In this document: positions 44,801 to 56,023 of the stretch, one piece after another
Numbering within the stretch: the stretch's first letter is position 1
How the letters are laid out: each line of letters begins with the position of its first letter
Origin: Bremia lactucae
Taxonomy: Eukaryota > Oomycota > Peronosporomycetes > Peronosporales > Peronosporaceae
Direction: 5' to 3'
Assembly: GCF_004359215.1 (NCBI RefSeq)
Contig: NC_090624.1
Span: 2,022,362 to 2,086,361, forward strand
DNA: 64,000 bases
Made by a program: the position numbers and the translations under genes
The notes under the pieces: generated by a model
Told to the model about the DNA's origin: nothing
What the model saw: the letters and a program-made list of their open reading frames with translations, nothing else
The model's database searches: none

Positions 44801-46886
44801 CCGCAAAACGATTGGTAACTCTTTCTCGGCAATGAAATCATTGAGAAAAGTTTATGGCGACAAGAAGCTGGCTGCAATGCTCGCTAAGGCAGAAAATACT
44901 CCAGGTTTTCGCGAACTAGCCAAACACCTTCAGGATGAGTTTTTGCGTGCGTTGCTTAATCATGACTTACCTATCGAGAATATTAAAAATAAACGACCAA
45001 CGACACGCGCAAAACCTGTGGCAGATGACTCTAGCCTGCAGACATTGTTGTCTGATTATCATGCTCTTCGAAGAGACATACACAACATGTTACGAATGCC
45101 TCAAGAAATGACCCTAGAGGGCTTATCCGGAACCATAGAAACCGTTGAAAATTGGTATAATGTGGGTCCTAATCTCGAACACTTGAGCAAGTATTCAATA
45201 CTTCGCACTCGATTTGGAGAATCCGAGATAGCTGATTTGGTCAAACGTGGCCGGAATTCTCACTTAAAAAACATTCAAAAGATGGCAAGTACGATTTATC
45301 ACGACCAAATATCGTGTAATTTCAGCCCTGAAACGACAAGTCAGATTTTATACCAGGGTTCGAATAAAGATCTGGATTTCAGTAGTAAGGCACAACTGGT
45401 TACGCTGCAAACGCATATAAACTCGTTCAATGCGTATTATCCAAATTCCGATAGAACTTTGTATACTGTATTGAAAGATCTGACGGGCGACGATGAGAAA
45501 GCCATTATACAAGAGTTTATTATAAGTGCAGGGGAATTTTCAGATGAGATTCCATTGCAACTTTGGAAAGAGCAGATGCAACGTTGGATTAATAGGGAGC
45601 TCGATCCAAGTATTGCTTTCGAGATGTTGCCAACGATGCCCGTACGCAAATGGCCAGTTTTTTTTAAAGTGCAGTATTTAGTCCACTACCTCACACATTT
45701 TAACGCGGCTACCAGTAAGTCTCGTTTGGAAATTAAGAATTTATATGAAATTCCCGATCTAAAGCTGACCCGAAGAGACAATGCGCCAAGTTTGTTTTTA
45801 GAAAATTCGATGCTTGTCGTTGTATCGCATGTGCTTGGCATTCCAAAAGACCAAACCAGGAAGTGGCTTCGTCATATCTCCTTTTTATCCAGCGAGAATC
45901 CGACTTTTAAGATTGAGTGGGACAGCGTTACTGTGTTACGATGTTTTTTTCCAGACGATAAATTGAAATTGAAGCTTCAAAAGGTGGCCGCGGATTTAAG
46001 ATACGAAGCGCATGCCAAAACTCTGCTGAATGATTTAAATCAAGTGTTGTTCAAGGCTCATCACGACAAGATAACAGAATATTTAAGCTCGACGTCGAAT
46101 CTCAAGGTTGAGAAGAAAGCTTTCTTTGCCCAGCCACAGATGAAGTTTTTGTCGTCAGATGTGGAATTGTTTAATAAATTGTATCCGGACAGCCCCACCA
46201 CATTAAACGCTGTCTTGAAAGCTGTTTTGAAAGAAGACGATGCAACTTTCTTACAACGCGTTCTCAGCGCTTTGGATAACGATAATTCGAAAGAAATTGT
46301 ATTACGCCTTTACGAGGAGGAGCTTCAGTTTTGGTTAAAGAAAAAAACACCACCAACAGATTTCTTAAATTATTTAGAAGGACTCGATGATTTGAAATTT
46401 CTCATCATGGTGCAGTATTCCTTCGACTTTATCCAGATGATTCCTAAGGATGACTATGCGGCCACGATTACTAAAATGGGGGCATTTGAGGATGCATGGA
46501 AAATATGTACGATTGAGGCGTTGAGAAAAGAGGTCAATTTTGATGATGCGATTCTAATCGATAAGTTGGAAAAGTTCATTGAAGCAAAAGACACTTGGAA
46601 TTTAAAGTATTCATCTGGTGATAAACTACCCGTCAAGAAAAATAAACAAGTGACTTCTGCGGTGACCGATACGATACTTAACGAATTCGGGGTGGTAAAA
46701 GACTCAAAGAAAAAGTTATTTTTGATGTGGGTTAAATACATCGACGCTTTGCACGGCGAGACTTCTGCGTTTAGGATAAAATTGGACTCGAAGACTCTTG
46801 CACGAAGTTTCTTCACCCCGGCAGAAGAGGAGGCAATCAAAGCTGTGAGACGAACAAAAACTAATGTTAGTAAGAGACTAAGGTAG
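38828..46886 (+). CDS. Giant secreted WY-repeat effector-like protein (interrupted by an assembly duplication)
   Basis: From ATG 38828 (context CGCCGCCATG) a signal peptide MHLPSALFTAAMALFVDA is followed by a repetitive Ser/Asp/Pro-rich segment (residues 20-200), a KRLL at 207-210 and an acidic LEEATEF, then about 1,600 residues of helical repeats. Repeats show the WY/LWY pattern of oomycete RXLR effectors, for example KVYGDKKLAAMLAKAENTPG, FRELAKHLQDEFLRALLNHD and WKEQMQRWINRELDPSIAFE. There is no canonical RXLR. The ATG at 38774 is in frame but would hide the signal peptide. The frame runs to 43924, meets an N, and 43926-46511 repeats 41339-43924; the unique 3' end is 46512-46886. Without the overlap the protein would be about 1,820 residues, exceptionally long. 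Function unknown; secretion into the host is inferred. Confidence 0.75.
41339..46511 (+). repeat. 2586-bp direct duplication across the N in the effector gene
   Basis: 41339-43924 and 43926-46511 are the same sequence at offset 2587. The copies differ by a few residues in the first third (N/D, T/I, T/S, L/I, Q/H, I/T) and are then identical. One copy ends exactly at the N and the other starts exactly after it, as expected for overlapping allelic contigs that were not merged. Confidence 0.88.
43925..43925. other. Assembly join (single N)
   Basis: The only undetermined base in the effector gene. It shifts the reading frame: the left part reads a few codons of nonsense past the N before a stop at 43978, and the right part is in another frame. 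Confidence 0.85.
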
Positions 46887-48289
46887 TGGTGTCTTGAATC
46901 TGAAAAGTAGATGGTTGTTTCGAAGAAGAATGGAAAGCATGCCTACATACTGGACGACTGTAGACCTTTATGCTACAAATTTCCTGAGCCTTGCGCTTGT
47001 ATATTAGGCCAGCGTCGGTAATCAATTCCACAACAGTCTCCGCGAGTTCATACGTGCCGTTTTAGCCAAGACAACGGCAAGCAAAGGCTGGACGAGGGCA
47101 AATGAGTCTTACGTCAACGTTGTTAAAGGCTGTAAGCAAAAAATCAATCTTTATTGGTATCAATAATCCTGGCACAAATTGACGAAAGCCTTGTTAAGAA
47201 TAAACATACCCGACACGAGTGTACCATGACACCTGTCGTGCGAGGAGAAGCGGTGTCTATACGTGACTTCAAAATTCAAGAGGCACAGATGAGCCCATGC
47301 CGAGAAGATCGCTTCGAAACCATTTGAGTCCGATGCAGGTTAAATTTGCCAAGCGCCGCAACTACCCGTGGTATTGCCATGAGATTATTCATCAGTGGCC
47401 CTCATTACTGTCATTTTAGATCTCCGTGTCGTATATTGCGTTGTTAAAACGAGATATATTGCTGCATGTACAAATGAGGATACGTCATTTGTAGCAATCG
47501 AAAGCACGCCCAAGTGACGCTGCACGCATGTTTCAATACATTGTCAGAAACAAAAGTACCAAGTTAGAAATCTCTTCATTAAAATCACAGTGTGCCAGTT
47601 CTAGCCAATCTCTGCCACTTTTAACTAACAAATAAGTTAGGCATCGTAGAAACCTTTTTTGCAAATATCCCACTTCTCTAAACTCGCGAGGCACCAGTGC
47701 ATTGTGTGTATTAAGCATATTGCTGCTATTGTGAAAATCAGCGTGATTTCCACCCTCTGGTAGAGAAAAGCTTAACTGACGAAGAGCAGGGTCATATCAC
47801 ATTGCAGTTTGTGGTGGAGCTCTTGCCTAGACTCGCTCTTCATTCGTGCTTTGGATCACGTCTTTTAGCGTAACTTCTTGTTCGATGCTGCTCTTGAATC
47901 GTTACAGTTTGCACTCTTTGGTCAAATCGCTACTGGTTGTCGACGCGTAGAATCAATAATAGTAGCTGAAAGCTAAGCCGTCCAAGAGTTTTATTAGCAT
48001 TGTAGAAAAAAATGCAGTGCCATCGAATGACGAGGAGAGAGCCGAACAGAAGACCTCTTCAGTTTTCTTTCGTGTTGTATTGTGGTTGTTCGAACGAAGC
48101 GCAGCTTGGCAAAGCGCCAAAATCGATTAGTTGACCTATGCAAATAAATTCCGTAGCCAAAGATGCATCCATTCTGAACAAGTTTAGAATTTACGTCCAA
48201 GAGTCAAGACCGGTTTTAAAGCGCTGAGCCTGAAACGGTCTCTCACTTTGTGCTTTTTTTGATACAAAGATATGATTCATATGCGGTGT
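46887..48289. other. Effector 3' flank, no gene
   Basis: The stop TAG of the effector is followed by sequence shared with 29150-30060 in diverged form (GGAAAGCATGC, ACACCTGTCGTGCGAGGAG, CACGCCCAAGTGACGCTGCACG). From about 47300 it includes old karyopherin debris on the minus strand. No supported gene or RNA. Confidence 0.65.
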
Positions 48290-51200
48290 AATAAGTCGAT
48301 TAGCATGCAGCTCTAGTGTGTCTCTTTCAAGTTAAATTAGTGCTTGATGCGGTCGAAACGTACTCTATTAGACTGCATTAGTTTCGATCTTCATTCCCGA
48401 TTGCTCTAATTGCCAAAGGCTAACTCTTGATTGCACGGTCTCACCGGCTCAAGAGATTTTTCACGTCTAAGCTCTCTGCTTGGAAATTGCGCTGACTTAA
48501 TTGCTAGAAGTATAAACGAAATCATGTCTGCAGGTAAGCTGAATCCATCACGGTATCGTGCTGATCCATCGACGTGCATTCATGCCACTGCAGATTTTGC
48601 GTTTGAACTATCTACTGCATTAGTTCTTTGCATCTCATCAGCTCGGTTTGTCGATATAGTTCAAATGGAACAAATGTCGTGATTGGATTGCAATACTGTG
48701 TTACGTCCATTTCACGCATCGCGACGGTCGGTGTTGCTTTATTTACCGACTTTTCTTCTGCGGTCATTTCATCTTTGCGATAGCATTTTACACTGGTCTT
48801 GAATATGTTCCGTACGTGCTGCCAAAAGGCCTACAGTCGATGTTGAATGTGTCTTGGTCAGGATGTGCACCCTATAAACCCCTTGTGATACCGAGTATTT
48901 TTGAAATCGCGATTAGACAGACTCCATTTGAAGTCGATGTTTATATTTGTCAAGTAATGACGAGAACAAAAAAGTTGACGGGAGATGGTAATATCTTACT
49001 CGCTTTCATTTGACAATAGTGGATTCATTTAAAGTTTCCAAAAAAAAGGCTTACAGTAATGGCACAGGCTATGTCGTTGCGGCTCTTGACAAATTGTGTC
49101 AATATGACACGGAAGATGTCGATGCAATTATTGTCACGATTGCTCTGTCGTTTTTCACTCTTGGGAGGTTTTAACGAAATGTTGGCTGTTTTAATATTTT
49201 TATGTTTATCTTTTTAAGTACGCAATGGAAGTGAATACCCCGGTGTGGTATATCTCTGTACCGTCAAGTCCAATTGTTGGAGAAGCAAGAATGGTGTTTT
49301 TGTCAAGAGGTGGCATCCAAGCTTACCAGTCTCCATTGTCGTGTGCTTATGAATGATGAGACACCCACGGACGTCGCTTTTGAAATGGCATCACCAGCTC
49401 TCTTTGATGCTCATTTCAGGTCCTTTAAAAGATGCGTACTTACTTTGTCTAAAATCGGTGCATCTTTGTCTAAAATGGGTGCATCTTCGTCTACGCGACT
49501 CATTTAAGCAGTTTTACTAATCCATTTTGCCGCTTGCCAATCTTGTTTGTTTTGACTTGGTCCATTGACGCCGCGCTCTTGCCATTGTGCTGGGCTGGCT
49601 CGCGGGATCTATTTCGAAGAGTCTTGTCGAAATGGTGGTCAAGATTCCAGTTCCATCGAAAGACATCTCGAATAAATGGATATTGCAGGATGAATTGCGT
49701 TTGTTTAAGCCTAATACGCGCTGTTGCTTGTCGGCTTCGTTGAAAATATTAGTTTGAACACAAACTTAAGCGTGTTAATCACAAGATGCTATTGAAATTA
49801 CGCGATGTTGACGCGTGCAATAACGACGACGCAGATATGGGCGTGGTATGTATCACGTGATGATTCTGATACTTGAAGTCCGATATAAGAGTCTAGATCA
49901 ATTTAAAAATAACTGAGGCTGAAACAGTCTTTCTCCTGTGCTTTGCTTTCTTTCAAAGAGATGCTTTAGTAGCAGAGGAATAGCATGCTGCTCCAGTGTG
50001 TCTCTTTCAAAATGTATGCGTGCTTGATGCCGGCCAAACGTATACTATTGTGCGGCATTTGTTTCGGTCTTCATTCACGAAATTCAAATTGTAATTGCCA
50101 ATGGCTAGTTCATGCGTGTGTCCGGCCTCACTTGCTTAAAAGAGATTTTACGTCCAAGCCTGCTTGGTAAATTACGTTGACTCAATTGCTGGAAGGATGA
50201 ACGAAGCCATGTCTGTAGGCCAGATGATTGGTCACGGCATCGCGATAATTCATCGACATGCGTTCATGCCATTGCAGATGTCGCGTTTGAATCATTTGCT
50301 GCCTCATTTCTTAGTATCTCTTCAGCACTGTTAGATGATAATCGGTTGAGTGGATTAAAGTTTGTCATTGGATTGGAATACTGCGTCACGTCCATTTAAT
50401 TCATTGGAAACGTCGGTGTTGCATTATGTATCGACTTTTATTCTTTGGTCATTTCATCTTGTGATAGCTTCTTTCAATGGTCATGAATTGCTCTGCACAT
50501 ACTGCCAAAAAGCCTAAGCTCGATGTTGTACGTGTCTTGGTCAGGCTGTGCGCCCTATTGACACCTCGTGATGCCTATTCTTCTCAAAATCCCGGTTTAA
50601 CAAACTTCTTATTGACACCTTGTAAAGCTTAATCTTCTTGAAATCGCGATTTCATAAACTCAACTCGTTGTCGATGTACTTCTTTTTTTAATAATGCTGA
50701 GAACGAAGTGTTAATGGAATATGGTGTTACTTTACTCGCTCACGTGAATAAAGTCAACTTTTGTTGGATAAGTCACTGCGGTTGCTGCTAGTAGGAATGA
50801 GTAGTAATCTCGAAGACAAATATTTTCGCGGAATAAGTGGTTCAATTTACTCGCCCTGCTGCTGACAGTGTCGATTTGCACGGATGTTCGTAACGCTGTG
50901 TTTAAATTCACACCAATGCTTGTCATGGGTAGCTGTTTCCACTGTAACTTCTGTGGTTGAAAGGCTTAATGAAACAAATGGTAGCGTTTGGACGCGGTTG
51001 GCTGATGAATGCTCTTACGTTCGGGCCAGAAGTTGATTTGGTCGTAAGAGCTTTAAGCATGGTTTGATATCGTCGTGACACGCAAGAGTTGCATCTGAGT
51101 TTGACTATATAAATAAAGCGTAGTTGCGGGACATTGTGCATGAAGGTATTTATAATGGGGCGATGGGTTATAGCGTAGTGTGATGTGCGTGTATTCTTCC

Positions 51201-52470
51201 GCTTAAGACGGCGACGATTAAAGATTCTTCAGCCTTTTGTATTGGCTGAGTGGAAAAGGAAAACGTTGTTAAAAATCTTGCCACGATGCCAAGTGTTTTT
51301 TTTTTATTTCGTGGCAGCAATTGGCCGAAATCGGCACAATGTGGAACTTCTTGTAAGGATCGTCGACTCGGTTTTTGTCACTGACGATGCGTTAGGACAC
51401 TGCGGAAAGCCCGCGCGGCTTCACTTGTGCGTGCTTAATCGCGGTGCTTTCGATTGCGAAAAATGACGGAGCCTGATTTAATCTCTACATCTCGTGGTAA
51501 AAATCCCTCCACCATACTCCACGTAGCGTCTTCGATCATTTGACAATAGTGGATTCATTGAAAGGTTCCAAACGAAAAAGGCTTACAATAATGGCACAGG
51601 CTATGTCGTTGCGGCTCTTGGCAAATTGTGCCATTATGACGCGGAAGATGTCGATGCATTTAATTCCACGATTGCTCTGTCGTTTTCTTCTCTTGGGAGG
51701 TTTAAACGAAATGTTGGCTGTTTTAATATTTTTATGTTTATCATTTTAAGTACGCAATGGATGTGAATACCCCGGTGTGGTATATCTCTGTATTGTCAAG
51801 TCCAAGTGTTGAAGAAGCAAGAATGGTGTTTCTGTCAATAACTGGCATCCAAGCTTACCAGTCTCCATTTTCGTGTGCTTATGAATGATGAGACACCCAC
51901 GGACGTCGCTTTTGAAATGGCATCACCAGCTCTCTTTGATGCTCTTTTCAGGATTTTTGAACGATGCGTACTTACTTTGTCTAAAATCGGTGCATCTTTG
52001 TCTAAAATGGGTGCATCTTCGTCTACGCGACTCATTTAAGCAGTTTTACGAATCCATTTTGCCGCTTGCCAATCTTGTTTATCTTGACTTGGTCCATTGA
52101 CGCCGCGCTCTTGCCATTGTGCTGGGCTGGCTCGCGGGATCTATTTCGAAGAGTCTTGTCGAAATGGTGGTCAAATTTCCAGTTCCATCGAAAGACATCT
52201 CGAATAAATGGAAATTGCAGGATGAATTGCGTTTGTTTAAGCCTAATACGTGCTGTTGCTTGTCGGCTTCGTTGAAAATATTAGTTTGAACACAAACTTT
52301 AGCGTGTGAATCACACGATGCTTTTGAAATTACGCGATGTTGACGCGTGCAATAACGACGACGCAGATATGGGCGTGGTATGTATCACGTAATGATTCTG
52401 ATACTTGAAGTCCGATCCAACAGTCTAGATCAATCTAGAATCACTGAGGCTGAAACAGTCTTTCTCCTGA
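48290..52470 (+). repeat. Inverted set of the degenerate ~2.5-kb units
   Basis: The same units as 29700-36960 but in opposite orientation, about 1.7 copies at a period near 2.53 kb: frames at 49534-49743 and 52066-52275 are almost identical, and the block around 50021-50060 is the reverse complement of the one near 31007. Karyopherin debris is now on the plus strand (TGTCTTGGTCAGGATGTGCA near 48850; TGTCTTGGTCAGGCTGTGCG near 50531). With the left array it forms inverted arms around the effector gene. Confidence 0.75.
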
Positions 52471-52981
52471 CAGAGCATACAAATAATGCCGTAGATCCGC
52501 TCAAGCGAATTGTCATGTCTTCGCTAATGCCACGACTCGAAACGGGTAGATCATCAATAATACGAAGCACATATTTTAGCGCTCTTTATGTTATCATCGA
52601 TGCATTTTTTCGCTGCGACTGGAAGTTTTCTGCTTGAAATGTATTAACTATAAAATAATAATTTGACGCCTTGAATGACTCAAGAATTATGTTTTGCAAT
52701 GAATTGCTTCAAATTTATTAAAAAGAATTAAGCAATTATTCATTCAATGTCAAGATTACACTCTTGAGAAACGGCTATTCTTGTAAATTTCATAAGAATT
52801 AAGGCAACAAAGTGGTTTAACGTCTTCAGCATAACCGGCTCGAGCGTTCACACTTTCAAAAAAAGTTTCGCAACTTGTCGTAACCCCCCCCAACAAGTGA
52901 TAAACCTAATAAATGGGCTACCGAAAATCCTTTTCCATAAACACGTTTTATCCAATTTTTCTTTCAAAAGGTGCACGATTG
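52471..52981. other. Spacer after the array; possible gene remnant
   Basis: 52465-52637 continues an open frame (DPLKRIVMSSLMPRLETGRS) that looks protein-like but has no recognised family and no start of its own. The rest is AT-rich and holds the 3' untranslated region of the minus-strand PIG-N gene. Confidence 0.45.
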
Positions 52982-55900
52982 TTACATCTTGGAAACAAAA
53001 ACTCGAGCCAACAAGAATAGCACTGGAATCAAGACAATCTGGGCATTCACGATTCCAAACATTGAAATGGAATTGCCAATTTCTTTCCAACTGCCTTCAT
53101 TCTTTACACGAAAGAGAAACTGAAGCGCAAGAAAATCCGACATGACAACGACCAATAGAAAATATCGCGTCGAAGGTACCCGATGTTTCGATGCTTTGGC
53201 CTTTGACTTCGTAGTCACTGGCAAGAGCAAAATCAAATGAAACGTGCATGTCACGAGCATAAATGGAATCAAAATTTTAATCACAAGAAGGGCCCCCATG
53301 GTAAATGGAGCAAAGACCGTGACAAATCGATACGTTGACGAAATTTCAAAGCTGCTCATACTGGCAACGTTTCCCGTGCCAAAAAACGCAATATGAATGA
53401 GTAGTAAAAACACAAATGCGCGCTGGATTTCACGCCATTTGGATGTTAATGGAAGAGGGGTGTGGGCTTCGAGAAGTAACCAGCTTACGAGCACGCTACA
53501 AAGGACCACATAAAACAACACTTCATATGCAATACTTAATAAAATATAGCTCGGACCAAATGCTAACATTATTGCCACAAGTCGCTGGAGAGAACGCGAA
53601 AGTGCAAACTCCTCATGAGTTGGAGCTCGATGAACACCTTGAGCAATGGCGTCATGGCGATCGCAGTGAAAACTTGAAAACAAAGCTGCGATTGGCATAC
53701 TAGCAACAAGCCAATTTGTCAATGTAAGCCCAAAAGGCGGCTTGCTTCGTTCTCCGTCTAAATATTGCATGGTCATCTGTAGTGTAATTAATGAAATAAT
53801 CACGGGCATGGTCCGCAAAAGAAAGAAAGCACGTTTCGACGAAAGCTGTGGAAAAGATGCGAATTGACATTGTACGCCACCTGTAGCGAGAATTAATAAC
53901 AAGCCACCAATCAATACTAACGCAGTGTGCTCGCCATACTCACAAGGTAATAATGGAAACACCGACAGAAGCAAACAACTGCCTGTCCAACAAGAAGATG
54001 GCCATGAAAACCGCGCTCTGGCGTCATGACAAGACGGAGACGTGCTAACGTATGTCCAAAAGGCGAGTCCAGAGAACAAAAGACTAAAAAGTTCACGACG
54101 TTCGTAGCCATAGACCACAAGCTCTAAACATACGACAATAAGAAACCCCTCGGCCATTGGTTGTTTCCAATATTCCGTCGAGCAAGGAGTCTTACGAATC
54201 TTTGAGTTCCATGTATGTGCAATTAAATCGCGGTGATTCAAAAGACAGTTCCAAAAAACGAGTGGAAACACAAGGTACAAATAGTACGTGAGTGGTGCTT
54301 TTTCAAGTGCGAGGTACAGGAAAGCAGCAAAGACCATGATACTCAACTTGATATCAAGATAATGGCCTCTCGGACCAAGAAACCACACGAGATGAAAGAC
54401 GTGTGGATGCCAATACGCTAGGAGCACAATTAGAATCCATCCCACGTACCCCAGTACGACGGTACTGAGTAGAAAGAACCAGTCATAGCGCTGAAAGTAC
54501 GCCAAGGTGTCTAAACAAATCTCCACGAGCTCTTGACTTAACGTTTCCACTTGAATATAGCGTTTATAATCGTCTTGTGTACGACTTGGAGCCTTTGCGT
54601 CTCGAAGTTCCTGTTGAAGCTTTGGAACTCGTTCGTGAAATACTTGATACGGTTGAAAATAAAACAAGGTGTGTGTTTTTTTTTCAATTTCTTTTCGTTT
54701 GGCATGAAGAAACAATTGATGGGCATTTGAATGTACTGCGTTTGCTCGGTACGCTCCTGGCGTCAAGTATGAAAACGGAAGGACTCCAACCGAATTACGA
54801 GGATAAGGTCGACCCAAGAGGGCACTGATTAAAGGCGCAATATCTGCTTGCATGACATCTTTGCGCAAACGAGTACGAAGAGCACCCCATTGCGTGATAG
54901 CAGCTTGTTCTTGTTGGCTTTGAGCACGTAATTGGGCTTGAATCTGACCACGAGAGTGAGTTGGTAAACTCACTTGAAAATGCTCTTGGAACGGTACAAT
55001 TGTCGGTTTTTGGACGCCTGCTCCCCAAACGACGAGGGGTGTGCGCGTATTGGCAGGATCACCATCGCCATGAGCGCCTTTTGATCCCATCCCGTGGTCC
55101 GCTGTAAATACATAAGCCGTGCGTTGATCGTCGTTATAAAACTCGTCGATCATACGAGCTGATTTCTCGACTAATTCGTCGACAAGAGCAATATTATTTA
55201 AATAGTTGGGCGAATTGGGACGATGAGCGTGTCCATTGGAGTCAATGCCTAAATAGTGGCAAAAGATGACCACGCCGTCTTGATGGAGTTGCGAATAGCG
55301 TTTAGTGTCAGTACTTGCGGTACGAAGAAGTTGTTGTAAGCGTTCAAAGACCCACACGTCTAATTCCGATGCATCGCGTTTTGCAAAATCTTCCTCTTCG
55401 TGCGAGTAATGCTCTTCAAATGCATGTGACACATGGCGAGCAAACATGGGAACAATATCAGGACTTCCAAATAGAAATGCCGAAGTGCTTTGATTAAAAA
55501 TCGAATCAAAATCCACGGGGTTATCGGCCCAGCCTTTGGTTACCGCGCTAACATCCTCGTACATACCTGCAAAGAGCGCCACGTGGCCAGGGCGGCTTTC
55601 CGTTGGTACACGCGTATGCGAGACTCCCCAGCTGCCTTGTGTGAGCATGATATTACGTAGGAAAGACACCCGAAGGTCGGACGTGGATTCATTTGTCTCG
55701 AAGAATTTATCGGCGCGACAACCGTCGGCCACGAACACCACCACGCGCTTGGCTGGTGGAGAGTCCGTGTAGTCCACATTTTCAATATGTGGCACTACTG
55801 GAGACGTGAAGTAAATGTCGAAGATGCTCAATACATAGACGGCGTGAAAGAACACCCCCAACACTAGGAGCCCAACAAGGCCATCGCCGACCTTTTTCAT
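52982..55900 (-). CDS. PIGN: GPI ethanolamine phosphate transferase 1 (PIG-N / Mcd4)
   Basis: An intron-free frame of 972 codons, close to the family length of about 920-930. The enzyme adds ethanolamine phosphate to the first mannose of the GPI precursor in the ER membrane. After a first membrane segment (residues 8-28) comes a lumenal alkaline-phosphatase-like domain with VVVFVADGCRADKFFE (catalytic and metal-binding Asp), SHTRVPTESRPGHVALFAGM, YEDVSAVTKGWADNPVDFDS, CHYLGIDSNGHAHRPNS and FTADHGMGSKGAHGDGDPAN. The C-terminal half consists of many hydrophobic segments, as in PIG-N. The Met at 55900 is chosen because upstream codons run into the homopolymer and N at 55941 and because it starts the membrane anchor properly. 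Confidence 0.93.
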   Translation of the reverse strand: MKKVGDGLVGLLVLGVFFHAVYVLSIFDIYFTSPVVPHIENVDYTDSPPAKRVVVFVADGCRADKFFETNESTSDLRVSFLRNIMLTQGSWGVSHTRVPTESRPGHVALFAGMYEDVSAVTKGWADNPVDFDSIFNQSTSAFLFGSPDIVPMFARHVSHAFEEHYSHEEEDFAKRDASELDVWVFERLQQLLRTASTDTKRYSQLHQDGVVIFCHYLGIDSNGHAHRPNSPNYLNNIALVDELVEKSARMIDEFYNDDQRTAYVFTADHGMGSKGAHGDGDPANTRTPLVVWGAGVQKPTIVPFQEHFQVSLPTHSRGQIQAQLRAQSQQEQAAITQWGALRTRLRKDVMQADIAPLISALLGRPYPRNSVGVLPFSYLTPGAYRANAVHSNAHQLFLHAKRKEIEKKTHTLFYFQPYQVFHERVPKLQQELRDAKAPSRTQDDYKRYIQVETLSQELVEICLDTLAYFQRYDWFFLLSTVVLGYVGWILIVLLAYWHPHVFHLVWFLGPRGHYLDIKLSIMVFAAFLYLALEKAPLTYYLYLVFPLVFWNCLLNHRDLIAHTWNSKIRKTPCSTEYWKQPMAEGFLIVVCLELVVYGYERRELFSLLFSGLAFWTYVSTSPSCHDARARFSWPSSCWTGSCLLLSVFPLLPCEYGEHTALVLIGGLLLILATGGVQCQFASFPQLSSKRAFFLLRTMPVIISLITLQMTMQYLDGERSKPPFGLTLTNWLVASMPIAALFSSFHCDRHDAIAQGVHRAPTHEEFALSRSLQRLVAIMLAFGPSYILLSIAYEVLFYVVLCSVLVSWLLLEAHTPLPLTSKWREIQRAFVFLLLIHIAFFGTGNVASMSSFEISSTYRFVTVFAPFTMGALLVIKILIPFMLVTCTFHLILLLPVTTKSKAKASKHRVPSTRYFLLVVVMSDFLALQFLFRVKNEGSWKEIGNSISMFGIVNAQIVLIPVLFLLARVFVSKM

Positions 55901-56023
55901 TTTAGCAACGTAATTAGTAATATCAGGACGCGATTTTTTTNTTTTTTTATTTCTAATTTCGAGCAACATAAAGAAATTAAGCGCAAGAGCACGTTGTGGT
56001 GATTAGTGAGAAAAAGGACGCAG
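55901..56023. promoter_or_regulatory. Shared divergent promoter region of PIG-N and MED4
   Basis: Only 123 bp separate the two start codons, so both genes must take their core promoters from this interval or from inside each other. It contains a T-tract interrupted by an N. No clear TATA box. Inference from spacing alone. Confidence 0.5.
55941..55941. other. Single N in a T homopolymer
   Basis: The N sits between runs of seven T and seven T. Unlike the other three Ns, I see no duplicated sequence around it, so it may only mark an uncertain homopolymer length or a trivially small join. It lies outside both coding regions. Confidence 0.7.

Noticed and set aside
43863..46886. A second, complete effector-like gene after the first
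   Set aside because: It starts at the N and repeats the preceding 2.59 kb almost exactly. It is better explained as an unmerged contig overlap than as a gene duplication.
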